Below, one piece after another: positions 11,740 through 22,161 of a stretch of DNA of 64,000 bases. A program made the position numbers and the translations under genes. Numbering within the stretch: position 1 is the stretch's first letter; the number at the start of each line of letters is the position of its first letter. Origin of the DNA: Lineus longissimus (Eukaryota > Nemertea > Pilidiophora > Heteronemertea > Lineidae). The notes beneath the pieces are model-generated. The model saw nothing but the letters and a program-made list of their open reading frames with translations, did no database searches and was not told the DNA's origin. The stretch spans positions 3,102,001-3,166,000 of the forward strand of contig NC_088321.1 in assembly GCF_910592395.1 (NCBI RefSeq). The letters are read 5' to 3'.

Positions 11740-12648
11740 GGCGGGGGCTTCAAACGGGGAAGAAATAGTTACAACAAGCCCTTTCAGAACGGACCCTCGT
11801 CCTAAGTTAAAAAGTTGCATCCAAGAGGTGCGGGAATGGATGGCCATCAACTCTCTGAAACTCAACGACGAAAAGACAGAATTTATCCTTGTTTCATCTG
11901 GCGCCGGCTATCAACGGCAGGAATTAAGCATTAAGCCTGTCCATCAAAATAGGAGATCAGCTTATCTCAGCGGTGCCTCATGCACGTATTATCAGTGCTA
12001 TTTTTGACGAACACCTCTCAATGGACCGACACATAAATTCTATATGTAAGTCAGCCTACTTCGAAATTCACAATATTGGTCTTATCAGAAAAATCCTTAC
12101 AGTTGATGCCACAAAAACCCTTGTTCATGCCCTTGTCACCTCTAGATTGGATGGTCTGAACGCACTGCTACTTGGCCTGCCTCCAGAGAGTTCAAAATAG
12201 TGCTGCTCGTGTCATCACTGGTGTTTGCAGGTCAGATCATATTACTCCAGTGCTGAACGACCTCCACTGGCTCCGTATCCGCAGCAGGATAAAGTATAAG
12301 ATTCTACTCCTTGTATTTAAGTGCTTTAACAATTTAGCCCAAAATTACATATCCTCCCTCATAGAAGTCTACCAACCTAGACGCAGTCTCCGTTCCTCAT
12401 CTGTTGGCCCACTGTTGGTGCGACCAAGGAGTAGGTTGATAACGTTTGGCGACCGAGCCTTCTCCACTGCAGCCCCAAGGCTCTGGAATCAACTTCAGAA
12501 TGTGCCAGCATCTCGGTCTTCAAATCGCATCTTAAATCCTATCTCTTAGGTCGCTACCACTCCTGTCTCTCTTTTAAAGTGTCACCGATCATTCTGAGTG
12601 GATTCTGGCACTATAAATCATTTCAATATTATTATTACTATTATCACG
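11740..12648 (+). pseudogene. CR1/L2-like non-LTR retrotransposon, 5'-truncated 3' end
   Basis: The C-terminal part of a non-LTR ORF2 protein, split over frames. Visible: a segment with SLKLNDEKTEF just after where the polymerase motif would be (about 11845-11890); HLSMDRHINSICKSA (about 12015); LVHALVTSRLDGLNALLLGLP (about 12120-12185); and the terminal box GDRAFSTAAPRLWN (about 12448-12490). The catalytic FADD motif is absent because of 5' truncation. It ends in an ATT microsatellite (12628-12643), typical of CR1/L2-type 3' ends. The DIRS element begins directly afterwards. Confidence 0.75.
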
Positions 12649-12842
12649 TACAGACGGCGGGGGTCAGAGGAACACAAGTTACCAGTACAACGCCAGAGGT
12701 ACCGCTACATCAAGCAACTTCAGAAGAGGTCGTGGCAGAGGAACCAAGACAAGAGGCCAAAAAAGGTACGTTGCAGTCAAAGTCAGTAGCCTCATCGGCA
12801 CCAAACCGATTATCACTTCCAGGGTAATTCGCAAACATTTCT

Positions 12843-13966
12843 GTGGAGACAGTGGCGAGGGAAATAAGGTCTTTAGGACTTTGCCATCCGCCTCCTACAG
12901 ACGGACCTGTAGGGGGTCGTCTCAAAGATTGTCTAGAAAATTGGAAAAAAGTCACAAACGACCCGACAGTTCTGGAAGTGGTAGGCGGTTATCAGATTCC
13001 ATTGTGGAATACCCCAAAACAAAACAGACAACCCTTCAGTCCCAGATTTTCCACAGCAGAGACAGAACAAATAGACATAGAGAAAAGGGCCATCACAGAA
13101 GTAATGAACCCAAGCACGGACTTATTTCTGAGTCACATCTTCCTTCGGCAGAAGAAAGATGGAACTTACAGACCAGTTTTCAATATGAAGAATCTAAATG
13201 CATTCATCCCATAAGAACACTTCAAAATGGAAATCATCCCAATGCTGAAAAACCTCGTGCAGCCAGGGGATTGGATGGTAAAAATAGACCTAAAAGATGC
13301 ATACTTTTGCGTCCCAATGGCAGAAAACACAAGAAAGTTTCTTTGCTTCCAATGGAGGGGCAAGACATACATGTATCGGGTTCTTCCATTTGGCTTAGGC
13401 CCAGCACCACGGGTTTTCACCAAAATCCTGAAGGTCCCAATAGGCCTATTGAGAAGACTGGGCTTCAGGCTAATAATATTCCTGGACGATCTCATTCTGC
13501 TACACCAAGACCCATTGGTACTACAGCAGCAACTCCAGACCTGTCTTTGCTTACTTCAGGCACTAGGCTTCATAATAAATTGGACCAAGTCAATCCTGAA
13601 TCCAGACCAAGTGATGAATTCTTACCTAGGTTTTGCAGTAGACTCCGTACGAATGCAACTACAGTTACCGGAGGACAAGATTGCGAAGATACAAGCTAAA
13701 TGCAAAGACATGGCGGCGCAAGACCAGACAACAGTCCGAGAGCTGGCACAACTAATAGGGAAATTAGCGGCGACAACGAAGGCGATTCTCCCCGGGCCCC
13801 TGCACTACAGGAACCTGCAGATGCTGAAGAGGGCAGGCCTTCGTTTGAAGAGTCAATGTTACGAGACCACAGTTACGCTCAACCCCGACTGCAAAGCAGA
13901 CTTAAAGTGGTTGATAGAACAGCTTCGAAACCACAATGGGAAGGCAACAATATCGACCAAGCCAAC
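12843..13966 (+). pseudogene. DIRS reverse transcriptase domain
   Basis: One frame carries the RT of a DIRS element. It has FLRQKKDGTYRPVFNMKNLN (template-grip region, about 13140-13200), DWMVKIDLKDAYF (motif A region, about 13270-13310), YRVLPFGLGPAPRVFTKI (about 13375-13425) and the catalytic IIFLDDLILL box (about 13472-13502). A single in-frame TAA at 13212-13214 interrupts an otherwise open frame, where the family normally has an aromatic residue before EHFKME. The frame runs uninterrupted to the insertion point at 13966 and resumes in phase at 15206. Confidence 0.9.
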
Positions 13967-15205
13967 GGGTGATTTCACAATCCAGTGTGTGTTAGGTGTT
14001 GGGTGTTAGTGTTACTGATCTGTAACAGATCTGTTAACAGATTCGCTAATCTGGGCTCCTCAAACGGTGCTCAGATTCAACAGGCTGTTAACAGGGTGTT
14101 AACACGGTGTTAACAGGGTGTTGAGAAAAAAAGTTTTTTTAGATTACCTGGTAATCATTCAATGAAACTGCATGTGTACAAATCACTGCTACTGTGGCAT
14201 CACAACTTTTTCCATTGCGACCACAAAAATAAGCATTTCCTGCATGGTCCGGCCTTTGAATGCGAATGATGACCCCATCAATAAACAGAATCACACGTCT
14301 AACGCGACCATCAACATCCTCAAGATCCTGAGCAAGTTCATCGAATTCATCTGGTCCTGGTAGAGATATGTGCTGCGGGGCGATGTCCATGAAGAATGAT
14401 ACAACCTGTCGAATATCGGCAAATGATGTGGAGGTTGCACGACCAAATGCAAATCCGACCAGCCTGTAGTACCCCCCAGACGACACATAATGCAAAAATG
14501 TCTCTATCATTTTTCTGGATACGTCATGGCGAGCCTGTCCTCGGTCTCTCCAGGCATGAAATTCATCCGCCAGCTCCTCCACTTGGGGCTCTGTTAGCCT
14601 CATGTGTTTCTCTGTAGGCTCTGTGCTGGTAGCTGCTGTCCTCACATGATTTTCTTCCCTGTTGATGGCTATGGCTTGGAGAAATGGCTCGAACATCATT
14701 TTGACAAAGAAAGCAAATTTCTTCACTTCTAAAGAAAATGGCCGCTAACAGAACACCGAGTTGTGAAATCATGACGGTGTTACACCTCCTTAACCTCTAG
14801 AGGTTAGTGTTGAAAGATTTTCCTAAAGTTTGTATTGGTCAAGTAAAGTGCAAGGTACTTATCTACATTGAAACATAGTGATTCTATGAAAAAATTAAAT
14901 GAGAGATAATGAAATTATCTTAAGAAATATTGAAATTAGAAGAAAAACTCGCTGAACAGATTTCAGGTTGCTGAGATTAAGTCAACACCTCATGTTACAT
15001 ATCTGTGAGGTGTTCGTGTTAGTGTGACAGCTCTGTTGAAATTTTGCTATTTTCAACAGATCTGTCACACTAACATGATACTAACACTAGTGTGACACCG
15101 GTGTTTGTATCGATTTCAGAACCCAGTGTTAGTGAAACAGATCTGTTACAGATCTGTTACACTAACACATCAACACATAACACACACTGGATTGTGAAAT
15201 CACCC
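13967..15205. mobile_element. 1,239-bp PIF/Harbinger-type TIR element inserted in DIRS RNase H
   Basis: The outermost 28 bp at each end are perfect inverted repeats, from GGGTGATTTCACAATCCAG inward. Imperfect inversion continues to about 65-70 bp. Subterminal GTGTTAACAG and CAGATCTGTTACACTAACA words repeat on both sides. The element carries one transposase exon on the minus strand. No target-site duplication is visible: removing 13967-15205 rejoins the DIRS frame exactly (AC+A completes one codon, then TTG ACA TTT ACA ACA GAT). The perfect outer repeats suggest a fairly recent insertion compared with the decayed host. Confidence 0.88.
14148..14726 (-). pseudogene. PIF/Harbinger-like transposase, first exon only
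   Basis: About 193 codons from an ATG at 14726. The pattern matches the N-terminal half of a DDE_Tnp_4 (PIF/Harbinger, IS5-like) transposase. A helical region with SRKMIETFLHYVSSGGYYR leads into FGRATSTSF, then LFIDGVIIRIQRP with the first catalytic Asp, and YFCGRNGKSCDATVAVICT. The exon ends at CAG followed by GTAATC (14145-14150), a plausible splice donor. The remaining catalytic Asp and Glu are absent from the element. This is a deletion derivative that kept its first coding exon. An abrupt truncation that happens to end near a GT is the alternative. Confidence 0.8.
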
Positions 15206-15845
15206 ATTGACATTTACAACAGATGCCTCGTTGACGGAATGGGGAGCGGTCCAAGAAACATCGAAGGATGTAGCGCAGGTACGATGGACCAAAGAAGAGA
15301 CAAGACTCCATATCAACGTGTTAGAGTTGAAAGTAGTGGAGATTGCCCTGAAATCATTAGCACGACAGGCAAAAAATTGCCACAGACACTTCAGGCTGGA
15401 CAACTCGTCAGCCGTTGCCCAGATCAACAAATTAGGAGGGAACAAGATCCCGAGACCTGCTGAAGATCACCCAAGAAGTATGGCACTATTGTATTCAGAG
15501 AGACATCTCATTGACAGCAGAGCACCTCCCAGGGGTGAAGAATGAGGAAGCAGACCAAGCTTCCAGAGGCGATAACATTCAACGCGTTTGCACTGGATTG
15601 GGGAAGGTTGGAGGCATATGCATTTCCACCATTTTGCCTGATTGGACGAAGCTTGGCAAAAGTCAAGGAGGACAAAGCGAACATGATCTTGATCACACCA
15701 GTGTGGCAAGGACAACAGTGGTACCCGACACTACTAGAGATGACTGTAGATCGACCAATCTACTTCCCCCGACAGCAAATCTGCTGACGGACCCCAAGGG
15801 GGACAGCCACCCTCTCGTTCTCGACTACACAATGTACCTGGCGGC
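15206..15845 (+). pseudogene. DIRS RNase H and linker
   Basis: The frame resumes with TFTTDASLTEWGAV, which contains the first catalytic Asp of RNase H. It continues with HINVLELKVVEIALKSL (catalytic Glu) and RLDNSSAVAQINKLGG (catalytic Asp). A +1 shift near 15440 moves the frame to TAEHLPGVKNEEADQASRG (15511 onward). Another shift leads to AITFNAFALDWGRLEAYAFPP (about 15560-15625), a conserved linker of DIRS pol. Three frames are needed, so it is not functional. Confidence 0.85.
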
Positions 15846-16849
15846 ATGGAAAATCTCAGGGAGACGAGAAGAACACCAGGGTTTTCTGAATCAGCTGCAG
15901 AACTCTACAGAAGAGGCTGGAGGGAGGGAACTGAGGCTGCTTACGACTCAGGTTGGAAAAAGTGGACTGGCTGGTGTGTCGGACGGGATATTAATCCATT
16001 TCAGGCCACTGTGGCAAATATAGGCAATTTCCTGTCGTCAGAGTATGAGACAGGAAGGGCATATAACACAGTAAATGGCTACAGATCAGCCATCTCGGCG
16101 AGACACCCGGAAATAGACGGTCACAAGACGGGACAACACCCTGACATTGTGAGACTGATGCATGGGGTCTTTAATTGCAGACCACCGGTACCACGATATA
16201 TGGACACCTGGGCGGTGGATGTAGTCCTCACAGCAATAAATTTACTGGGGTGCAATCGGACCATGAACATCAAAGATTTATCTGCCAAACTAGCAATGCC
16301 TATGGCACTGACAGGTGCATGCAGGTGCTCAGAATTACTGAGTAAAATAGAAATTATCAACAAAGCCAGGGAGGGTAAGAATGTGGTCTTCCAACTGGAT
16401 TCTGTGACAAAGACCTCACGACCTGGAAAACCATTGTTGAAATTGACATTCGTACCATAATATGACACAAATGACAAACTAGATGTTGTGCAGTGCTTGG
16501 AATCGAATGAGACTAGGACAGAAAATGGCGCATCACAGCCGAACAGAAACAGTATCTGTTCCTGGCTATGGTAAAACCACACCGCCCAGTAGCAAAATGC
16601 ACAATAGCAAGATGGTTACAGTTCATCATGACAAAAGCGGGCATTGGCACGGACAAATACAAAGCCCATTCGACTAGGGCGGCGACCACGACTAAAGCCA
16701 AAATTCAAGGCTTGTCAGTGGAGCAAATTATAAAGAAAGCGGACTGGTCAAGGGCAAGCACATTTGGCAGATTTTATGACAAAGAGATTGGATCGCAGGC
16801 CCAAAATAAATGCCAGTTCCAAGATAAAGTATTGGAATGGATGTAGGTT
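15846..16849 (+). pseudogene. DIRS tyrosine recombinase
   Basis: A tyrosine recombinase domain, frameshifted between about 16440 and 16570. It has the N-terminal core-binding part with YDSGWKKWTGWC and FLSSEYETGRAYNTVNGYRS. Catalytic boxes follow: Arg in LTGACRCSELL (about 16306-16340), His-x-x-Arg in HSTRAATTTKAKI (about 16663-16710) and the nucleophile region ASTFGRFYDKE (about 16755-16790). It would join element circles to the target without a duplication. It ends at TAG 16847-16849, 15 bp before the internal palindrome. Confidence 0.85.
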
Positions 16850-16864
16850 AGCTTTGAACATTCA

Positions 16865-16975
16865 ATTATTACATCTATTGACGGTTTATGAAATTAAATT
16901 TACAATTTGATAAGTGTGCGAAGCACACGAAATGAAATTCTGATTTAATGAGTAAACCTAAATAGATGTAATAAT
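16865..16975. repeat. 111-bp palindrome, candidate DIRS internal complementary region
   Basis: Starts ATTATTACATCTATT and ends with its reverse complement. The centre is the perfect GTGTGCGAAGCACAC, and the arms in between are imperfect. It lies directly after the recombinase stop codon. DIRS elements carry an internal complementary region that pairs with both termini, so it should be palindromic. This position and symmetry fit. A small foldback MITE is the alternative. Confidence 0.65.
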
Positions 16976-17677
16976 CCCACCCTCCCTACCCATATTGAGA
17001 TTGAAACATCCTTTCTCACTTTATCTTTACAGTTAGATCTGGATAACACATCTGAGACAACAACCACGGGAGAAGGACAATGTGAATTCGGCAAGGACTG
17101 GTTATGACACTTGCGGAAAAATCAGACGTTTATTTTAAGAGACAACGGTCTCACATGAAGTCAGGTTGGACTAAGTTCAGTTATTAAGGCGATTCATTAG
17201 CCGAAGAAGAGACGAGCAGTCTGGTGAAGTTCAGTTCAGTTGATTTATTTGGACATGAGGCGATAAGCCGAAGGAGGACAGCAGTCCTGTAGAGATTTAA
17301 ATTTAAATTTAGTTATTGACACGCAGGAACGGCAGTAACCTTAATAGCCAGTGGGCTGGTTATCTTATGTTATTTACTTCATTTGTTGAACTTTGAAAAA
17401 AAGAAGAAGATTGTTTATCAGTTTGTACTTCTATAACCTGTATATATCTTAAAACTAGCAACTCATAAGGGGTGGACGGGGCGGTAATGAGAACCTAGTA
17501 TGTTTTTTGAGTAAACTTGTTGGTCCAATCATGATTGAAGACATGATTGGGTCTATTAGCTAGGTTTGAAATTGCAGCGGACTCCAAATGAGGATGGGAT
17601 AAGAGGAAAATGCAGATTCGTTTTCGGTTGAGACCGGAACGAAGTTTCAGCTGACCTGTTGAATTCTGGAGCGAAAT

Positions 17678-17763
17678 TCAATTATTACATCTATTAAGGT
17701 TTACTCATTAAATTATAATTTCATTTCGTGTGCTTTGCACATTTATGAAATTTCAAATTGTGG
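17678..17763. repeat. Candidate DIRS right terminal repeat
   Basis: About 80 bp (ATTATTACATCTATTAAGG to TTTCAAATTG) is an inverted copy of the right half of the palindrome at 16865-16975 and runs slightly past its centre. The spacing is about 700 bp. The intervening DNA (16976-17677) shows no reading frame with known domains. It contains direct words such as GCGATTCATTAGCCGAAG/GGCGATAAGCCGAAGGAGGA. Confidence 0.6.
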
Positions 17764-17929
17764 ATGGTCGCTGGTGGTTTACCAATGGTATCGAATTAAA
17801 TCAGAGGCGATTCCATAAATGGGGCATTGGTCCAATCGATTATTGATAAGCAGATCGCTCGATATGTATTCTTGTCCTTAGAGGTCCTACATGTATAGGT
17901 AGGCCCGATGTCTGTCAGATATCTCTGCT
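17764..17929. other. Dispersed repeat next to DIRS end
   Basis: 17745-17825 resembles 11155-11225. Nothing coding is recognised. Confidence 0.35.
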
Positions 17930-18140
17930 GTCGTATGTATAAAGCATAGTTTTATGCAAATCTCATTACCAAGTTGTGGCTTAACATGGGTATGTCATTG
18001 ATTACCTATGACTTTTTCGAAACGTACTTCACAGGCAAAGGCTATATAAAAAACCTCATTCAGAGGCCATGGCTATACAGGAACCACAGTCAGAGCTCAT
18101 GTATATGTGGAAACCTCATCACACGTATTAACAGGCTATG
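17930..18140. repeat. Degenerate ~30-bp minisatellite, block 1
   Basis: Loose repeats of a word like AACCTCATTCACAGGCCATGGCT occur here (AACCTCATTCAGAGGCCATGGC near 18053, AAACCTCATCACACGTATTAACAGGC near 18112). The same family forms a larger block at 20005-20360. Confidence 0.55.
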
Positions 18141-20004
18141 GTGGTGCATCTTTTTCTATTTCAGGGAAGCATGTTTTGCTGAATCTACTATGTCTCATAA
18201 CTAACATTGGGTCTCGAAGGATTGTATATATTATCCGATAAGATTTTGCGAGTTGACAGCCATTTTTAATAGTGCCATTTTGTTTTAATGATCCGAGCTC
18301 CCATTGCAATATATTCAAGGTGTTTTGCTTTATCAAAGGCAAATAACCATGACCAAGTGCAAAACCCCTCTCGAGGCTATCAATAGTGGTGGTATCGTCA
18401 CAAAATGTATAGTTGTACTTTGTGCCCCTAATTAAACTTTTGAGAAAGCAAACATTTTCATTCATTGGTATACACACAACTTTATTGTTCACAGACACTA
18501 AAGGGGAATTTTAGGTCTAAAATTGCCACGTTGCAGCTGATATTACCAAAATATCTCAGCAATCAGCTTACCGAAGGCAATGAGCAGATTCATTATTCTA
18601 TGCTTAACAAAAAATTAAAAAGAAATGAGCGCACAGAAGACAAACGTTTACTTACCATGTACAACCATGTACAGGCTCAAGTGTGATTTGAGAAATATTC
18701 AGCAAGACTAGTATAATCCAAAATTACTCAATGTGGTCTTATTGATGATTTGGAAATAAAAGAGTTATGGATATGATCGATTTCTGCTCAAAGGAATGGT
18801 TGAAATATATATTTGCCAGTCGGCTTGAAAACCGTAAAGCTTTAAGGGTTATACGAGAAATGTGACAAGATATAGACACAATGATTGCTGGTTGTTTCTT
18901 AGCACTCCCTAAAGGGCTTTTCATGGATTTTGAGCCCTTAAACACACTGTATCATAGTAAACATGGTAAAGGAGCCGTGTGAGTGTTTGGGTCATGGGCC
19001 GGGGGCGGGGGATTTCTTTTAATCACATCTTTTAAAGTAATACTTCGTCTATTCCACAAACAACTGGTTCTGGGGTTGAATTTACAGCAGCCATTCGCAT
19101 GTGTTGTTGTTCCGACTACAGCCACTGTTTATTCCCACGGAAGATCGCTGGGAACTGGACTACAAGGGTTAGGTCTAGTGAGAGGCATCCAAACACCTAT
19201 TCCCTTGATTATAGCTCAGGCCAGGAGATGTATTATCGCTACACGAACAATTATTCAAAATGGGAATGCTTTTTTAAAGGCGGCTGCTGTGAAGAGATAA
19301 TTTACAAGAGGCACAAAGTAGCTTGCTACAGTTAACAGAGGAAAATCTCGCCAACGATCCTCATAAAATCACCGCGAGTAGAATCAATTTGGAGCTTCGT
19401 TGGGGGGGGGGGGGGCTAAAGTATAGTATGCCAGCAAACTCTGGCAGCACTGGGACGCTGACTGAGAACTGCCGACTTTTCCGAATGTTCGTCATTCAGA
19501 TAATCCAACCTGCAATTGAAATTGCCAGTTCTCTTGCAGCGACCATATTGATCGCTGAACTTCTGATGGATTTAGTACTGCCTATGTGTCATCAAGGATG
19601 CGATACAGGATATATTTGGAAACATGTGGAATTTGGAGGCCAGTAATTGAATCGAGTTCAGGCTTTTTAGTCTAAATATATTATACACCGATCTTTGGAC
19701 GCTCTCTCTCGATGTTCACCCAACGGTGTCTGCATATAATGCCTCGCTTTCGATTCGTGCATGGGGGAAATGGGAAGATCCAAATGCACATCACGAACAT
19801 TCATGTGACCTCGGCCCCGGCCTTACTCGCGAATATACAGTATATTAGACCTGTCAATGACAAATAGCACCCATGTCTCCTTCTCTGCATGATAAGTGGT
19901 TATTTGTGCATGAATGGGCAATTCCCTGCCCTTGACCACTCACTAATCTGGTGCTATCGTTCAGTTGTTATGAAATGGTGCTTCTAGATAATCTCTAGGC
20001 CGCA
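18141..20004. other. No gene recognised between minisatellite blocks
   Basis: Open frames exist at 18136-18498 (minus, 120 residues) and 18983-19335 (plus, overlapping frames), but no family, domain or splice structure is recognised. The 19099-19335 frame is unusually rich in Cys and Tyr and ends CCEEIIYKRHKVACYS. This could be chance. A 14-base G run lies at 19402-19415. Confidence 0.35.
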
Positions 20005-20360
20005 TGGTCTCATGGAAAAGTCATTAACAGGCTGTCATGGCATTATATATGTAAGCCTCATTCGATCCCATTTCTTTATAACGGAAACTATACTCACATG
20101 CCATAGCTTTTTGGGAACAACATTCACGGGCGACGGTTTTATACAAATCACATTCACTAGCAATTGTTTTATAGAAACTTCATTTCGCAGGCCATGGTCA
20201 TGGCTGTATTGAAACTATTCACAGACCATGGCTCTATGGAAACCTCATTTATAGGCCTTGGTTAAATGATAACCTTTATACAAACCAATGCTTTCTGGAA
20301 GCCTCATTTACAGACCATGGTTTCATGGAAATCGCACCATTTACATGTACAGGCCATGGC
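20005..20360. repeat. Degenerate ~30-bp minisatellite, block 2
   Basis: About ten diverged units of the form GGAAACCTCATTTACAGGCC followed by ATGGCTTTAT (clear near 20195-20310). The spacing is about 28-33 bp, and the family matches 17930-18140. The gradual divergence of units suggests an old array. Confidence 0.65.
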
Positions 20361-20697
20361 TTGAAAACTTCAAAATCAATGGCAATATGGGAACCACTAT
20401 AATAACGCGATCAGACACCTTCGGCAATAACTGGATAAATTTAGGCTTTGGCAGTTTACACCTGGGGGACCTTGGAGTTTCCGTGATTTTGCGCTCGATG
20501 ACCTTTGACCAGTTATGTCCCAGACCTTTGACAGTGCTTATTTGGGGCAAACCTGGTTATCTCCCAATATGGTGATGCGGGCCATAGATCTGGTAGGAAA
20601 TGTTCATTAATGCACTCATTCCATTTTAGACCCCAGTATTGTGACCTTTTCAAAATATTGATGCCTCGATCGGTGGTAAGTCCGGGTGCAACCTACA

Positions 20698-21056
20698 CGT
20701 CACACGTATATCAAGCTTATTGGCGATAAGGCCATCGACCTTGGAGAATAAGTGGAACACACAGCCGGCAAACAAACAGAAAGAAAAATGGCCAAAAAAA
20801 CATTTAGTATGGATAGTGTACCCCCCCCCCCCCCCTCCCGTACGATGGTCCTCTAGGTACTCTCTTCTCCCGTATATCACACGTATATCAAGCTTATTGG
20901 CGATAAGGCCATCGACCTTGGAGAATAAGTGGAACACACAGCCGGCAAACAAACAGAAAGAAAAATGGCCAAAAAAACATTTAGTATGGATAGTGTCCCC
21001 CCCCCCCTCCCGTACGATGGTCCTCTAGGTACTCTCTTCTCCCCCCCCCCCCCCCC
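20698..21056. repeat. 177-bp tandem duplication with poly-C tracts
   Basis: Copy 1 (about 20698-20874) and copy 2 (about 20875-21043) are almost identical, offset by 177 bp. Each contains ATCAAGCTTATTGGCGATAA, a GCCGGCAAACAAACAG segment, a C run (20821-20835 and 20997-21007) and the phrase TACGATGGTCCTCTAGG. Copy 2 ends in a 16-base C run (21041-21056) and a degenerating C4-5A tract. Copies differ mainly in C-run length. Opposing open frames here are by-products of the duplication. Confidence 0.9.
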
Positions 21057-21340
21057 ACCCCCACCCCCACCCACCCACGCCCTCCTCCCAGGCCCTTCAA
21101 TTTACCTTTGGGCCAATCGGAAGGACATTGAACTGGCAATCTAATGATCAGTGACTATGCAACTTCGATATTCGTATATATTCTTTGAACCATTAGCGTC
21201 GATTCATATTGCAAAACACTTTCGACACTAACTACCGGCACATTACTAAAACCCGGAATTCCGCGGATTTCCCCGGATTTACGCACATTACGGAACCAAG
21301 CTCTTTTCCGAAATTCCTGGGACATTATTGCACACACGCG

Positions 21341-21810
21341 GTAGGGCTGTATTCGTTGTCACAGGCGATTGAGAGATTGCGCAGAGGCGAGTGAGAAATA
21401 CATGCTGCGCGACAGGGCTGTATTCGTTGTCACAGGCGATTGAGAGATTGCACAGAGGCGAGTTAGAAATACATGCTGCGCGGCAGGGCTGTATTCGTTG
21501 TCACAGGCGATTGAGAGATTGCACACATGCGAGTTGGAAATACATGCTGCGTAGCAGGGCTGTATTCATTGTCACAGGCGATTGAGAGATTGCACACATG
21601 CGAGTTGGAAATACATGCTGCGCGGCAGGGCTGTATTCGTTGTCACAGGCGATTGAGAGATTGCACAGAGGCGAGTGAGAAATACATGCTGCGCACGGCA
21701 GGGCTGTATTCGTTGTCACAGGCGATTGAAAGATTGCACACATGCGAGTTGGAAATACATGCTGCGCGGTAGGGCTGTATTCGATGTCGTAGGCGAGTGA
21801 GAGACTTCTC
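21341..21810. repeat. 71-bp satellite, about 6.5 copies, just inside the left TIR
   Basis: Units begin at GGGCTGTATTCGTTGTCACA. Successive offsets are 71, 71, 71, 71, 73 and 71 bp. Units alternate between two variants at the GCACAGAGGCGAGT / GCACACATGCGAGTT position. The array starts about 105 bp inside the 21236 end, so it is part of the element's subterminal region. Confidence 0.95.
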
Positions 21811-22161
21811 CTCATGATCCTCGCATCATGAATGATAGTACACCTGTACAGTGTGTACATCAGGCCTACGGTACGTATAGTGTGTGGTGTGTACCTCGGT
21901 GTCTACTGTACTAGTGGTTGTTGCTGCACTACACTATGTTGTTGTAATGCCACTTATAGAACCTGGGGGCCTTGGACGGCCAGTGAAGTCTCTTCCATGT
22001 AGATAAACACAGGTGGGGACAGCTAGGAAGGTCGGAGCTGAGAAATGAATGCTACGCGCCACACTCAAGTCGCATTTCGGTCTCATGGCATTTTTGGCGG
22101 CTTTTAACTCTTTGAGATGGCTTGTGGTATTCGACTCGACGACGCGATGGCTCGATGACGC

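Larger units (their letters stand above)
12649..17763 (+). mobile_element. DIRS-type tyrosine-recombinase retrotransposon (interrupted, decayed)
   Basis: Order of parts: a Gly-Arg-rich gag tail (RRGRGRG, about 12725-12775), reverse transcriptase, RNase H, tyrosine recombinase, an internal palindrome (16865-16975) and an inverted half copy of it (17678-17763). This is the gene order of DIRS elements, which integrate as circles with a tyrosine recombinase instead of an integrase. The left end with gag N-terminus and left inverted repeat is missing; the sequence starts abruptly after the CR1/L2 microsatellite. A PIF/Harbinger-type element splits RNase H. Several frameshifts and at least one stop show it is inactive. 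Confidence 0.85.

Noticed and set aside
12881-13699. 272-residue open frame overlapping the DIRS reverse transcriptase
   Set aside because: It is a shifted reading of the real RT frame, rich in Arg/Pro/Ser, with no motif of its own.
17033-17107. Possible last exon of the DIRS recombinase behind a TTATCTTTACAG acceptor, 24 codons ending in TGA
   Set aside because: No donor near the recombinase end joins it in an open phase: the GTAGGT donor gives an immediate stop and the later GT lies after the stop codon.
20650-21074. Opposing open frames with Pro- or Gly-rich ends
   Set aside because: They are produced by the 177-bp duplication and the C runs, and the peptide repeats simply copy the DNA repeat.
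21341-21810. CRISPR-like array, because of regular spacing
   Set aside because: The whole 71-bp unit repeats with no unique spacers, and the context is eukaryotic.
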